Source: Pseudotamlana agarivorans (lineage in GTDB: Bacteria > Bacteroidota > Bacteroidia > Flavobacteriales > Flavobacteriaceae). Taken from it: DNA of 64,000 nt. A program made the position numbers and the translations under genes. Shown piece after piece: positions 1 through 8,115 of this stretch (position 1 is its first letter; the number at the start of each line of letters is the position of its first letter). The notes beneath the pieces were generated by a model, which did not search any database, had not been told where the DNA came from, and worked only from the letters and a program-made list of their open reading frames with translations. The stretch is from contig NZ_LXEI01000009.1 of the NCBI RefSeq assembly GCF_001642835.1, forward strand, positions 162,771 through 226,770. The letters run 5' to 3'.

Positions 1-556
1 TCATGCTCTGTAAGTAATCAATATCATCAAAACCATTTAACATGTTACCTTTTTTGTAACCATTAATATCAAATGATTCTTGTGTACCAGATGATGGTAA
101 TGTAATTGTTTGAGCCTCTAAATCGATTACTAGTTCCGTTTTAGGATCTTCGTAAACCGCTTCAAAAATTTCATTCAAAAATTCTGGAGAAATTTGAACT
201 GGTAATACACCAATGTTCAAACAGTTATTTTTAAAGATATCTGCGAAGAAACTAGATACTACGCAACGAAATCCGTAATCATAAACCGCCCATGCAGCGT
301 GCTCTCTTGAAGACCCAGAACCAAAGTTCTTTCCTCCTAAAAGGATTTTACCACTGTAAATAGGGTTGTTTAAAACGAAATCTTCTTTTGGTGTATCATC
401 ACCATTGTATCTCCAGTCACGGAATAAGTTATCACCAAAACCATCACGAGTTGTAGCTTTTAAAAAACGTGCTGGTATAATTTGATCAGTATCTACGTTC
501 TCGATTGGTAATGGAACTGCAGTACTGGTTAATTTTGTAAATTTATCGTAAGCCAT
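1..556 (-). CDS. leuD: 3-isopropylmalate dehydratase small subunit (partial)
   Basis: This is the swivel-domain subunit of isopropylmalate isomerase, which works with LeuC in leucine synthesis. The ATG lies at 556-554 and the reading frame stays open to the left window edge, so about 185 of roughly 200 residues are present and the C-terminus is missing. Visible family motifs are ENVDTDQIIPARFLK near residue 20 and the substrate-loop motif GKNFGSGSSREHA near residue 75. It lies 85 bases downstream of leuC on the same strand, so both are probably co-transcribed. Identity is secure; only the 3' end is unseen. Confidence 0.95.
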   Translation of the reverse strand, partial: MAYDKFTKLTSTAVPLPIENVDTDQIIPARFLKATTRDGFGDNLFRDWRYNGDDTPKEDFVLNNPIYSGKILLGGKNFGSGSSREHAAWAVYDYGFRCVVSSFFADIFKNNCLNIGVLPVQISPEFLNEIFEAVYEDPKTELVIDLEAQTITLPSSGTQESFDINGYKKGNMLNGFDDIDYLQSM

Positions 557-562
557 TTTTTC

Positions 563-586
563 AAGTTAAAAGTGAAAAGTTAAAAG
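563..586. repeat. 14-base-period repeat in the leuC-leuD spacer
   Basis: The decamer AAGTTAAAAG occurs at 563-572 and again at 577-586, a 14-base period, just upstream of the leuD start. The rest of the spacer is A/T-rich. The same 14-base period recurs with a different word in the hisH-hisA spacer near 8080. Function is unknown. Confidence 0.4.
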
Positions 587-641
587 AGAAAGGTTTTGAA
601 TCCTTTACATTATTTTTCAACCTTTCATTGTTAATTATTAA

Positions 642-2036
642 TTATAAAAGTTCTCTAGGATCGGTTACAACGCCAGTTACAGCAGCTGCAGCAGCCACTA
701 AAGGACTAGCTAATAAGGTTCTTGATCCAGGACCTTGACGACCTTCAAAGTTTCTGTTTGATGTACTTACCGCATATTTCCCTGCAGGTACTTTATCATC
801 ATTCATCGCTAAACAAGCCGAACAACCTGGTTCTCTAAGCACAAATCCAGCTTCTTCAAAAATATCTAACAAACCTTCTTCTTTTATTTTGGCTTCAACA
901 ATGTGTGAACCTGGTACTAACCAAGCTGTTACATTATCGGCCTTTTTTCTTCCTTTTACAATCGATGCAAAAGCACGGAAATCTTCGATACGTCCATTAG
1001 TACAAGAACCAATAAATACGTAATCAATTTTCTTTCCGATCATTTGCTCATCTTCAGCATAACCCATGTAAGCTAAAGACTTATCGTAAGTTGCTTTACC
1101 TCCTTCAACAGATTCAGCAGATGGAATGTTTTTAGAAATACCCATACCCATACCTGGATTCGTTCCGTAGGTAATCATAGGCTCAATATCGCTTGCATCA
1201 AAAGTGTATTCTTTATCAAACACAACACCATCGTCAGTTTTTAAAGTTTCCCAATACGCCATGGCTTTATCCCAATCAGCTCCTTTAGGAGTCATTGGAC
1301 GCCCTTTTATATATTCGAAAGTTTTTTCATCTGGAGCAATCATACCACCACGGGCACCCATTTCGATAGATAAGTTACAAACCGTCATACGACCTTCCAT
1401 ACTCATATTTTCGAAAACATCACCAGCGTACTCAACAAAATATCCAGTAGCACCAGAGGTTGTTAATTGAGAAATAATATAAAGACCAACATCTTTAGGT
1501 GTTACCCCTTTGCTTAAAGGTCCGTTGATGTTGATACGCATTTTTTTAGGCTTAGGCTGCATAATACATTGTGTAGTAAGCACCATTTCTACCTCTGAAG
1601 TACCAATACCAAAAGCAATGGCTCCAAAAGCACCATGAGTTGACGTATGTGAATCTCCACAAACAATAGTTGCTCCTGGAAGTGTAATACCATTTTCTGG
1701 CCCTACAACGTGAACAATACCATTATTTTGGTGTCCAAGCCCCCAGTGACTAATGCCATATTCATTAGCGTTATTTTCTAATGTTTTTAATTGATTAGCA
1801 GATAACGGGTCTTCAACAGGTAAATGCTGGTTAATTGTAGGTGTATTATGATCGGCAACTGCAAAAGTACGCTTTGGATATAATACGGTTAAACCTCTAC
1901 TCTTTAAACCAACAAAGGCCACAGGACTAGTTACTTCATGAATTAAATGACGATCGATATACAACACATCTGGACCATCTTCAATTTTTCTTACAACATG
2001 GGAATCCCACACTTTGTCAAACAATGATTTACTCAT
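642..2036 (-). CDS. leuC: 3-isopropylmalate dehydratase large subunit
   Basis: This aconitase-family enzyme interconverts 2- and 3-isopropylmalate in leucine synthesis, as a heterodimer with LeuD. The 464-residue length is normal. The [4Fe-4S] cluster cysteines are visible in FIGSCTNGR (about residue 345) and in GCSACLAMN (about residue 405). Other family blocks are [11 protein letters not shown] near the N-terminus and [12 protein letters not shown] around residue 127. The ATG at 2036 is followed at once by conserved sequence. A flavobacterial -7-like element, TAAATTTG on the minus strand (2111-2118), lies about 75 bases upstream, but no clear -33 partner was seen. No leucine-rich leader peptide was found here. 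Confidence 0.97.
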   Translation of the reverse strand: MSKSLFDKVWDSHVVRKIEDGPDVLYIDRHLIHEVTSPVAFVGLKSRGLTVLYPKRTFAVADHNTPTINQHLPVEDPLSANQLKTLENNANEYGISHWGLGHQNNGIVHVVGPENGITLPGATIVCGDSHTSTHGAFGAIAFGIGTSEVEMVLTTQCIMQPKPKKMRININGPLSKGVTPKDVGLYIISQLTTSGATGYFVEYAGDVFENMSMEGRMTVCNLSIEMGARGGMIAPDEKTFEYIKGRPMTPKGADWDKAMAYWETLKTDDGVVFDKEYTFDASDIEPMITYGTNPGMGMGISKNIPSAESVEGGKATYDKSLAYMGYAEDEQMIGKKIDYVFIGSCTNGRIEDFRAFASIVKGRKKADNVTAWLVPGSHIVEAKIKEEGLLDIFEEAGFVLREPGCSACLAMNDDKVPAGKYAVSTSNRNFEGRQGPGSRTLLASPLVAAAAAVTGVVTDPRELL

Positions 2037-2221
2037 AATTTTTTTATTATAATGTATTAAAACGCCTTCAAATCGAATTGATCAAGGCATACCTAGCTTT
2101 TTAAGGAATACAAATTTATGTTTTATTACAATTATTAAAAACTTAATACCTCTTTGTTATTAAATTTTTATAAAATTAACAGTGGATAAGACATAAACTG
2201 CTTTTTTTTCAACAGATTATT

Positions 2222-2250
2222 AAAATTGATTGCAATTTTCAATCAATTTT
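2222..2250 (-). terminator. stem-loop at the end of the thioesterase gene
   Basis: An exact 11-bp inverted repeat, AAAATTGATTG (2222-2232) and CAATCAATTTT (2240-2250), encloses a 7-base loop and overlaps the thioesterase stop codon. On the minus strand it is followed by a T-rich but broken tract. The stem is A/T-rich, so termination strength is uncertain. Confidence 0.45.
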
Positions 2251-2635
2251 ATTGTAACCTATCTTTAACGTATTCCACCTTTGTTTTACCGTGTGGTAAA
2301 GGCTTACCGTCGGGTCCAATATTAACCATCACTATATTTGAAATCGTAATAATGGTTTCCCTAGTCATCTTATTTCTAACTTCACAACTTAAGGTTAACG
2401 AGGCTTTACCAAACTTCACAGGACTAATACCAATTTCAATAATATCGCCTTGTTTTGCAGAAGCTCTAAAATCAATTTCACTAATGTATTTAGTTACTAC
2501 TTTAGGGTTTTCTAATTGAATGATTGTGTAAAGCGCTGCTTCTTCATCAATCCAATCGAGTAAACGGCCTCCAAATAAGGTTCCATTGGCATTTAAATCT
2601 TCTGGTTTAATCCATTTTCTTGTGTGAAAATTCAT
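2249..2635 (-). CDS. acyl-CoA thioesterase, YciA/BACH-type hot-dog protein
   Basis: A single hot-dog domain of 128 residues, probably hydrolysing acyl-CoA thioesters in the cytoplasm. The family signature is the segment NANGTLFGGRLLDWIDEEAA (about residues 15-34), in which the acidic residue after LLDWID is the expected catalytic position. EIDFRASAKQGDIIEIG follows, as in the YciA/BACH group. Substrate length cannot be read from sequence. The gene stands alone on the minus strand, separated from leuC by about 210 bases of A/T-rich DNA. Confidence 0.85.
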   Translation of the reverse strand: MNFHTRKWIKPEDLNANGTLFGGRLLDWIDEEAALYTIIQLENPKVVTKYISEIDFRASAKQGDIIEIGISPVKFGKASLTLSCEVRNKMTRETIITISNIVMVNIGPDGKPLPHGKTKVEYVKDRLQ

Positions 2636-2868
2636 ATTATATAATTAAGTATTAAAATTTATTCTTCGTTTTATTCTAAAAATCAATGGTTTATTTTTCT
2701 TAAAAACAAAGTCTGACATCACCACGCATAGCAAGTGAATTCACAGCTTTCCATAAAATTTTTAAAGGTAAGAAATTCTCGAATGTTAATAAACCCGTTA
2801 ATAATTATAAAGTTAATTTAATATCAAGCGCTTATTTAATATCTATTTTTAAGTAAAATCTCCAAAAA

Positions 2869-3285
2869 ATGAGCACTAGACAATCAAATCTGACCAACAT
2901 TCGACCTGAGATTTTAGGCGAGACCATTAACGAAAACATGAGTACAGATGAGCGGTTTCAAAATTTAGTTCTGAGACCCATTATAAAACTACAAAATGAC
3001 TTACTCGTAGAGGTTTTCAAAAATTACATCAGAAAGCACAAATCTGTTTTTCATGAATTTACTTTAGAAAAGCGCATGGCTTATATAGAAAATGCCATAC
3101 AAAGAGACATGAAGCTTAGAAATTCAATGAAAGGTATGATTATCGGACAATTTACTGTTGAAGAATACCTCGTTTATATTGAGAATTCTTCGGCATTAAA
3201 TAAACGCATGATGAATTTTGTAAAAGAACGGTTATTAAGTCAGATTCAATTATTTGACAACCCTGAATACCTTAAAGCCGTTTAA
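2869..3285 (+). CDS. conserved flavobacterial hypothetical protein, 138 aa
   Basis: A small, highly charged, probably all-helical protein with no signal peptide and no membrane segment. I recall similar proteins in many Flavobacteriaceae, sometimes labelled glyoxalase, but no glyoxalase metal motif is visible, so I do not use that name. The most regular segments are ERFQNLVLRPIIKLQNDLL and KGMIIGQFTVEEY. It is the only rightward gene in the first 24 kb and converges on the DUF2461 gene; the two stop codons share the bases TTAA at 3282-3285. Confidence 0.75.
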   Translation: MSTRQSNLTNIRPEILGETINENMSTDERFQNLVLRPIIKLQNDLLVEVFKNYIRKHKSVFHEFTLEKRMAYIENAIQRDMKLRNSMKGMIIGQFTVEEYLVYIENSSALNKRMMNFVKERLLSQIQLFDNPEYLKAV

Positions 3286-3962
3286 TCTATTACAGAAACA
3301 CCATTTAAGTCGGTGGTTAAAACATCACTCATATATTCAAAATATGGGCGGATTGTTTTAAACGCATGGCTTATATTTTCTAAAAACTGAGCATCCAAAA
3401 CCTCTTTATCGCAATACTTTTTAACGAATAAAAATTGCTTTTTCTTAATTAAATCGATGGCTTTATGCGTTTTGCTAAAGCCTTTTGGTGCTGTTTTAAC
3501 TTCATCACCAACAAGTTCACCCCAAACAGCTTTAAATGATTTTTCTTCTATGATGTCTCGAATTTCAGAGTCATCCATTTCAAATTCTTTTCTAATTCTT
3601 AATAGATCTTCTTTTGCAGGGTCCCAAAATCCTGTAGCAATAAAACTTTCGTTATTAGGTTGGATATGCAAATAATAACCACCCCTTAAACGAGGTTTGG
3701 CTCTGTGAAATGAACCACCAAAATGTGTTTTGTAAGGTAATTTATTTTTAGAAAATCGTACATCACGATAAATTCTAAATATTTTTAGTTTATCAATTTC
3801 ATCATGAGTATTCAGTTGATTTAAAACAGCATTATAAAACTCTTTTACTTCACCTTCTATGGCTTTAAACTCCTTTTTATGATCATTAAACCAATCACGG
3901 TTGTTATTTTTTTCTAATTTTTTGAAGAAGTCAAAAACGGAAGGTTGTATTACTAAACTCAT
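3282..3962 (-). CDS. DUF2461 family protein (TIGR02453-like)
   Basis: A soluble protein of 226 residues. The N-terminal segment FDFFKKLEKNNNRDWFNDHK and the later RIYRDVRFSKNKLPYKTHFG and GGYYLHIQPNN are hallmark blocks of the DUF2461/TIGR02453 family. The family's biochemical role is not established. The ATG at 3962 is followed directly by the family start. Its 3' end overlaps the convergent gene by four bases. Confidence 0.85.
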   Translation of the reverse strand: MSLVIQPSVFDFFKKLEKNNNRDWFNDHKKEFKAIEGEVKEFYNAVLNQLNTHDEIDKLKIFRIYRDVRFSKNKLPYKTHFGGSFHRAKPRLRGGYYLHIQPNNESFIATGFWDPAKEDLLRIRKEFEMDDSEIRDIIEEKSFKAVWGELVGDEVKTAPKGFSKTHKAIDLIKKKQFLFVKKYCDKEVLDAQFLENISHAFKTIRPYFEYMSDVLTTDLNGVSVID

Positions 3963-3996
3963 AGAATTTTTAATTTTTAAATCTTTTAAAAATACA

Positions 3997-4023
3997 AAAA
4001 GTCTCGAGTTGCTCGAGACTTTT
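3997..4023 (-). terminator. intrinsic terminator of the small lipoprotein gene
   Basis: A perfect 12-bp stem, AAAAGTCTCGAG (3997-4008) and CTCGAGACTTTT (4012-4023), with a 3-base loop. A/T-rich flanks give U-tracts on both strands. It sits about 60 bases past the stop of the leftward lipoprotein gene and upstream of the DUF2461 start, so it most likely ends the lipoprotein transcript. Confidence 0.75.
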
Positions 4024-4084
4024 CTAGTTTATTATACATAAAATCACCATGAATTTTTACATGGTATTTATTTGCATATTATTA

Positions 4085-4276
4085 TTAATGTTCTACTTCA
4101 TCTACAACATCATCCACGGCATCTTCAACATCATCTGCGGCATCTTCAAGCGCTTCGCCTGTATCCTCTACAGCTTCTTCAATTTTTTCGCCGGGTGTTT
4201 CTTTCTTTTCTCTACAGCTCGTAAATACGGTTGATACCGTAAATAATAAAGCTAATACTAATATTATTTTCTTCAT
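4085..4276 (-). CDS. small acidic lipoprotein
   Basis: A 63-residue protein with a Lys-Lys N-terminus, a hydrophobic stretch and a lipobox-like TVFTSC with the acylated cysteine at residue 21, so the mature chain is about 43 residues. The mature part is strongly acidic and repeats short E/D-A-V/L-E-D units such as EEAVEDTGEALEDAADD, which would form an amphipathic, negatively charged helix. It resembles small YtxH- or entericidin-like envelope lipoproteins in composition only. Function is unknown. An intrinsic terminator follows at 3997-4023. Confidence 0.8.
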   Translation of the reverse strand: MKKIILVLALLFTVSTVFTSCREKKETPGEKIEEAVEDTGEALEDAADDVEDAVDDVVDEVEH

Positions 4277-4536
4277 AATTTTGAATGTTTATAGTTAATT
4301 ATTGATTTTAATTTAAAGTTATTCTGCTGCTAGATTTAAGTCAACCCATTTCACAACAGATCTTTGAAACCATAAATGATTTCAAGACAAAATATACTTT
4401 AATACTTTTTATAAATTAATTTGAACAAGGTGTTTTAAAAGTTAAAATAATAGTCATTCTGTCCTTAACACAAAATCTCACAGTATGAGAGTCTGAAATA
4501 AATTTAGACTGACGTATAATCGACTTTTAAGACCTC

Positions 4537-4698
4537 TTATTTTTTCATCACACCTCTTAACAAAGAGAAGATAAATAGAATGATAAAAATATAGAAGCAA
4601 ATTTTAGCAATTCCTGCAGAAGCTCCTGCTATTCCTCCAAAGCCTAAAACTCCAGCGATTAACGCAATGATAATAAAAGTGATGGTCCAACGTAACAT
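4537..4698 (-). CDS. DUF1328-type small membrane protein, 53 aa
   Basis: The ATG is at 4698 and the TAA at 4537-4539. The peptide starts [20 protein letters not shown], continues [20 protein letters not shown] and ends RGVMKK. Two hydrophobic helices around a Gly/Ala-rich turn, with an N-terminal Leu-Arg-Trp, are the signature of the DUF1328/YtjA family of inner-membrane proteins. These are often stress- or stationary-phase-linked, but their function is not settled. It lies 260 bases upstream of the acidic lipoprotein on the same strand, with A/T-rich DNA between. Confidence 0.88.
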   Translation of the reverse strand: MLRWTITFIIIALIAGVLGFGGIAGASAGIAKICFYIFIILFIFSLLRGVMKK

Positions 4699-5066
4699 AA
4701 TTTTTGATTTTGATTATAGTTAAAGCTTACACTTGTAGTAAACTTACTCTAATTATTAGAGGTTTTGTAAATGACTAATTAAAAGCATTATACATTAATT
4801 TGTATAACCCCTTTTTTTCTACAAAATAAAGTTAGTAAAATAATCCTTACACTGAAGAACTAATTTTAGCTCATAAAAACAATTTTTAACTCATTTAGCT
4901 TAATAAAAGACACAAAATCACATAACACACTAATATACAGCAATATAGGTGGTTTACAGAAATCATCCAGAACAAATAGCATAACACTATAAACTGGTAA
5001 TTTAAGCTCAAAATTCATCAAAAATGATCAATGACTATTTGTAAAATTGATTTTTCGAAGTAAAAA
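4699..5066. other. A/T-rich intergenic region, 368 bases
   Basis: No open frame, RNA gene or strong hairpin was seen here. It must hold the promoter of the leftward DUF1328 gene and the end of the his-truA transcript. No convincing terminator was found directly after the truA stop. Confidence 0.6.
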
Positions 5067-5843
5067 TTAAATGAAATCAATTTTATTCAGAATTAAGCCT
5101 GAAGCCGGGGCTATATATTCCATTTTTACAGTACTATCAGGTAATAAACTTACTCGAATATCTTCAAGGCTAAGTTTGCCTTTTCCTAAATCGATAAGTG
5201 TTCCCATCATTAATCGAATTTGATTTCGCATGAACCCTTTACCCCTAACACGTAAAATGTAAGATTGTTTCGGAAAATAATTGGCGGTATAGATTGTGTT
5301 TTCAACCAATTCACAAGTTAGAATTTCTCTTGTGTAAATACCATTATCGGTTGGTTTGTAGCAATAAGAACGCACATAGTGTTCACCTTCAAAAAGTTTC
5401 GCTCCTTCTTTCATCAATTCGATATCCAAATCATCTAAAATGGTCGTCATGATTGGTGCACAAAAAGGATGGCACTTTTCTCCGTAGGTGAATAAATATA
5501 AATACTCTTTAATTTTAGAGTTGTTAATGATATTGAACTTAGCATCAACTTCTCGAATACTTAAAGCTCTAATATCTTGAGGTAAGTTATAATTAAATAA
5601 TTCAAGAAAAGCCTCCTGATCTTCAATAGGTTCTTGTAAAAACAATTCAAAAGCTGCACATTCGGCCGAAACCATGGCATCAGTACGCCCAGAACTTAAA
5701 CTCTTAAAAGGTTTGCCTTCCAGGATATAATTTAGGGTTCTATCCACCATAAGGTGTAAGGTTTTCACATCTGGTTGTTTTTGCCATCCGTGAAAACGAT
5801 ATCCTAAATATTGTATATTAAAAACGTAGAAAAACTTTTTCAA
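5067..5843 (-). CDS. truA: TruA-family tRNA pseudouridine synthase
   Basis: TruA converts uridines 38-40 of the tRNA anticodon arm to pseudouridine. The catalytic aspartate is present in SSGRTDAMV at residue 55, and YLGYRFHGWQKQP at the N-terminus matches the family. The usual GRTDAGVHA has become GRTDAMVSA, so this is a diverged member, possibly a paralogue with altered specificity. The start is a TTG at 5843, nine bases after the hisIE stop, with a GAGG just upstream, so it is the last cistron of the his operon. In enteric bacteria the same enzyme was first named HisT because its loss derepresses the his operon. Confidence 0.85.
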   Translation of the reverse strand: MKKFFYVFNIQYLGYRFHGWQKQPDVKTLHLMVDRTLNYILEGKPFKSLSSGRTDAMVSAECAAFELFLQEPIEDQEAFLELFNYNLPQDIRALSIREVDAKFNIINNSKIKEYLYLFTYGEKCHPFCAPIMTTILDDLDIELMKEGAKLFEGEHYVRSYCYKPTDNGIYTREILTCELVENTIYTANYFPKQSYILRVRGKGFMRNQIRLMMGTLIDLGKGKLSLEDIRVSLLPDSTVKMEYIAPASGLILNKIDFI

Positions 5844-5852
5844 ACCTCGGAA

Positions 5853-6446
5853 TTACTTATGTCTTCCTTTTAATTCAGCTTCAATATCTTTAAGGGTAAA
5901 TCCTTTGGCTTGAAGTAACATGAGGTAGTGAAATAGCAAATCGGCAGACTCATATAAAAACAATTCATCATTGTTGTCCATCGCTTCAATAACGGTTTCA
6001 ACAGCCTCCTCTCCTACTTTTTGAGCGACTTTATTAATTCCTTTATCGAACAAACTGGCTACATAAGATTTTTTAGTATCCTTATTAGCAACACGCTCGG
6101 CAATCACATCTTCTAAGGTAGAAAAGAAACCATAAGACGATTTATTTTCCTCAGCCCAACAAGTATCTGTCCCTTTATGGCAAGTTGGACCAACTGGATT
6201 TACTTGGATTAAAAGCGAATCGTTATCACAATCATTTTTTATACTCACAAGGTTTAGGAAGTTTCCACTTTCCTCACCTTTCGTCCATAAACGTTGTTTA
6301 CTTCTACTAAAAAAAGTAACCTTATTCGTTTCAATGGTTTTTTGGTATGATTCTTCGTTCATATACCCTAGCATCAACACTTTAGCTGTTGTAACATCTT
6401 GAATAATCGCTGGAACGAGTCCGTTTGAGTCGTATTTAATAGTCAT
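5853..6446 (-). CDS. hisI: bifunctional phosphoribosyl-AMP cyclohydrolase / phosphoribosyl-ATP pyrophosphatase
   Basis: HisIE fusion of 197 residues performing the second and third steps of histidine synthesis. The N-terminal cyclohydrolase half has VLMLGYMN, FFSRSKQRLWTKGEESGN and the zinc-binding NDCDNDSLL...GPTCHKGTDTCW (residues about 70-100). The C-terminal pyrophosphatase half (from about residue 105) has KVGEEAVETVIEA and the metal-binding ESADLLFHYLMLL. It lies 44 bases downstream of hisF, a spacer occupied mainly by a palindromic repeat. Confidence 0.96.
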   Translation of the reverse strand: MTIKYDSNGLVPAIIQDVTTAKVLMLGYMNEESYQKTIETNKVTFFSRSKQRLWTKGEESGNFLNLVSIKNDCDNDSLLIQVNPVGPTCHKGTDTCWAEENKSSYGFFSTLEDVIAERVANKDTKKSYVASLFDKGINKVAQKVGEEAVETVIEAMDNNDELFLYESADLLFHYLMLLQAKGFTLKDIEAELKGRHK

Positions 6447-6463
6447 GATAATTTCTTTATGTG

Positions 6464-6500
6464 ATACTGAAACAAATTCAGTATGACGACCTAAAGTCGT
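6464..6500. repeat. tandem hairpins in the hisF-hisIE spacer
   Basis: ATACTGAA (6464-6471) pairs with TTCAGTAT (6477-6484) across a 5-base loop. ACGAC (6486-6490) then pairs with GTCGT (6496-6500) across the hisF stop region. The first resembles the dispersed palindrome of the type GTCATrCTGAA...TTCAG that I recall from flavobacterial genomes. The copy number in this genome cannot be known from the window. Confidence 0.6.
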
Positions 6501-7246
6501 ACTTCTATATTATTTTTTTTCAATTCTTCTTTTAACTGCGGAATGGGTATTTCGCCAAAATGAAACACACTAGCGGCTAAAGCTGCATCCGATTTTCCAT
6601 CTTTAAAAGTATCTATAAAATGCTGAACATTTCCCGCTCCGCCAGATGCAATTATTGGAATATTTAAAGTCTCCGATAATTTAGCTAAAGCTTCATTAGC
6701 AAATCCGTTTTTGGTACCATCATGATTCATTGAGGTGAATAAAATTTCACCAGCACCACGTTGCTCCACTTCCTTAGCCCATTCGAACAAATCGATTTCT
6801 GTTGGAATGCTTCCTCCTGCTAAATGCACTTTCCACTGCCCTTCTACTTGCTTGGCATCAATGGCAACTACCACACACTGACTTCCAAATTTGTTAGATA
6901 ATTCATTAACTAATTCCGGTCTTTTAACCGCCGATGAATTTATAGAAACTTTATCGGCACCACATTGTAAAAGTGCATCGACATGTTCAACTGATGATAT
7001 ACCTCCACCTACGGTAAACGGAATATTAACTTGCTCTGCAACACGTAAGACCATATCTAAAGTGGTTCCTCTTCCTTCTAAAGTAGCAGCAATATCTAAA
7101 AAAACTAACTCATCAGCCCCTTGTTCGGCATATTGTTTAGCTAAAACAACAGGATCTCCAGCATCGCGCAAATCTACAAAATTCACACCTTTTACGGTAC
7201 GTCCGTTTTTAATATCTAAACAAGGAACAATTCTTTTTGTTAACAT
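6491..7246 (-). CDS. hisF: imidazole glycerol phosphate synthase cyclase subunit
   Basis: The (beta/alpha)8-barrel cyclase of 251 residues turns PRFAR plus ammonia from HisH into IGP and [25 protein letters not shown] carries the first catalytic aspartate (residue 11), and VVVAIDAKQ with the downstream [17 protein letters not shown] cover the second active-site aspartate and phosphate loop. Length and start are canonical. It is between hisA and hisIE in the operon. Confidence 0.97.
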   Translation of the reverse strand: MLTKRIVPCLDIKNGRTVKGVNFVDLRDAGDPVVLAKQYAEQGADELVFLDIAATLEGRGTTLDMVLRVAEQVNIPFTVGGGISSVEHVDALLQCGADKVSINSSAVKRPELVNELSNKFGSQCVVVAIDAKQVEGQWKVHLAGGSIPTEIDLFEWAKEVEQRGAGEILFTSMNHDGTKNGFANEALAKLSETLNIPIIASGGAGNVQHFIDTFKDGKSDAALAASVFHFGEIPIPQLKEELKKNNIEVRL

Positions 7247-7264
7247 TTAATATCTTTTTTTGAG

Positions 7265-7321
7265 TTTCCATCGAAGTGGAAATCTTTATATAATTAATTA
7301 GATTTCCGCTTTCGCGGAAAT
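7265..7321. repeat. paired TTTCCGC-type palindromes in the hisA-hisF spacer
   Basis: The first hairpin is TTTCCA (7265-7270) with TGGAAA (7277-7282). The second is ATTTCCGC (7302-7309) with GCGGAAAT (7314-7321) around the loop TTTC. The two units are in inverted orientation and about 20 bases apart, like a BIME-type pair of REP elements. A second pair of the same family lies in the hisG-hisD spacer at 12369-12436. Confidence 0.75.
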
Positions 7322-7336
7322 AGAAAAAACAATACT

Positions 7337-8071
7337 TTAAACGTATTTTTCTAATTGATGTAAGCTAATGCGGTTTTCATAAATGGCTTTTCCAACAATA
7401 ACCCCTTCACAGCCTAGGTCTTTTAATTTTGGTAATTCACCAATTTCTGAAATTCCACCAGAAGCAATTAATTTAATAGACTGCCCGCTACTTTGGCTAG
7501 AACATTCAGCCAAGATTTGTTTATACAATTCAAACGACGGACCTTCAAGCATGCCATCCTTAGAGATATCGGTGCAAATCACATACTTAATACCTTTATT
7601 TTGATACCCCTTAATAAACGGAATAAGCTCCTCTTCACTATCTTCTTGCCAACCACTAATCGCTACTTTTCCAGCGTTGCTGTCTGCTCCTAAAATAATT
7701 TTTTCACTACCGTATTTTTCTATCCACCCCTCAAAAATTTCAGGATCTTTTACAGCAATACTACCTCCGGTTATTTGTCTGGCTCCTGAATTAAAAGCAA
7801 TATGCAAATCTTCATCGGATTTTAATCCGCCACCAAAATCAATTTTTAATTTGGTTTTAGCTGCTATTTGCTCCAACACCTTATAATTAACAATATGCTT
7901 GGCTTTTGCACCATCTAAATCTACAAGGTGTAAATTTTCAATGCCCGAAGCTTCAAACATTTTGGCAACTTCCAAAGGGTTTTCATTATACACTTTTTTG
8001 GTGTCGTAATCACCTTTTGTAAGACGCACACATTTTCCGTCTATGATATCTATGGCTGGTATGATTCTCAT
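7337..8071 (-). CDS. hisA: ProFAR isomerase
   Basis: 1-(5-phosphoribosyl)-5-[(5-phosphoribosylamino)methylideneamino]imidazole-4-carboxamide isomerase, a (beta/alpha)8 barrel of 244 residues homologous to HisF. The start [20 protein letters not shown] holds the catalytic aspartate at residue 8. [18 protein letters not shown] holds the second catalytic aspartate and a phosphate-binding loop, and [10 protein letters not shown] the other phosphate loop. Position between hisH and hisF is the normal operon order. Confidence 0.97.
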   Translation of the reverse strand: MRIIPAIDIIDGKCVRLTKGDYDTKKVYNENPLEVAKMFEASGIENLHLVDLDGAKAKHIVNYKVLEQIAAKTKLKIDFGGGLKSDEDLHIAFNSGARQITGGSIAVKDPEIFEGWIEKYGSEKIILGADSNAGKVAISGWQEDSEEELIPFIKGYQNKGIKYVICTDISKDGMLEGPSFELYKQILAECSSQSSGQSIKLIASGGISEIGELPKLKDLGCEGVIVGKAIYENRISLHQLEKYV

Positions 8072-8079
8072 GGTTTGGT

Positions 8080-8115
8080 TATTGGTTACTAGTTATTGGT
8101 TTTTGGCTATTGGTT
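8080..8115. repeat. three tandem TATTGGTT words with a 14-base period
   Basis: TATTGGTT occurs at 8080, 8094 and 8108, exactly 14 bases apart, across the hisH-hisA junction. The stop codon and last few codons of hisH fall inside this array. It resembles the dispersed AACCAATAACTAGTAAC-type spacer repeats I recall from flavobacteria. Confidence 0.7.

Noticed and set aside
2064..2088. Possible leucine-operon attenuator hairpin upstream of leuC
   Set aside because: Only five base pairs (GCCTT/AAGGC) form and no leucine-rich leader ORF was found. The true operon start may lie elsewhere.
4049..4234. Rightward 61-codon hydrophobic ORF
   Set aside because: It is antisense to the acidic lipoprotein gene; the GAA/GAT codons of that gene read backwards as Phe/Ile. 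The minus strand has a start, lipobox and terminator.
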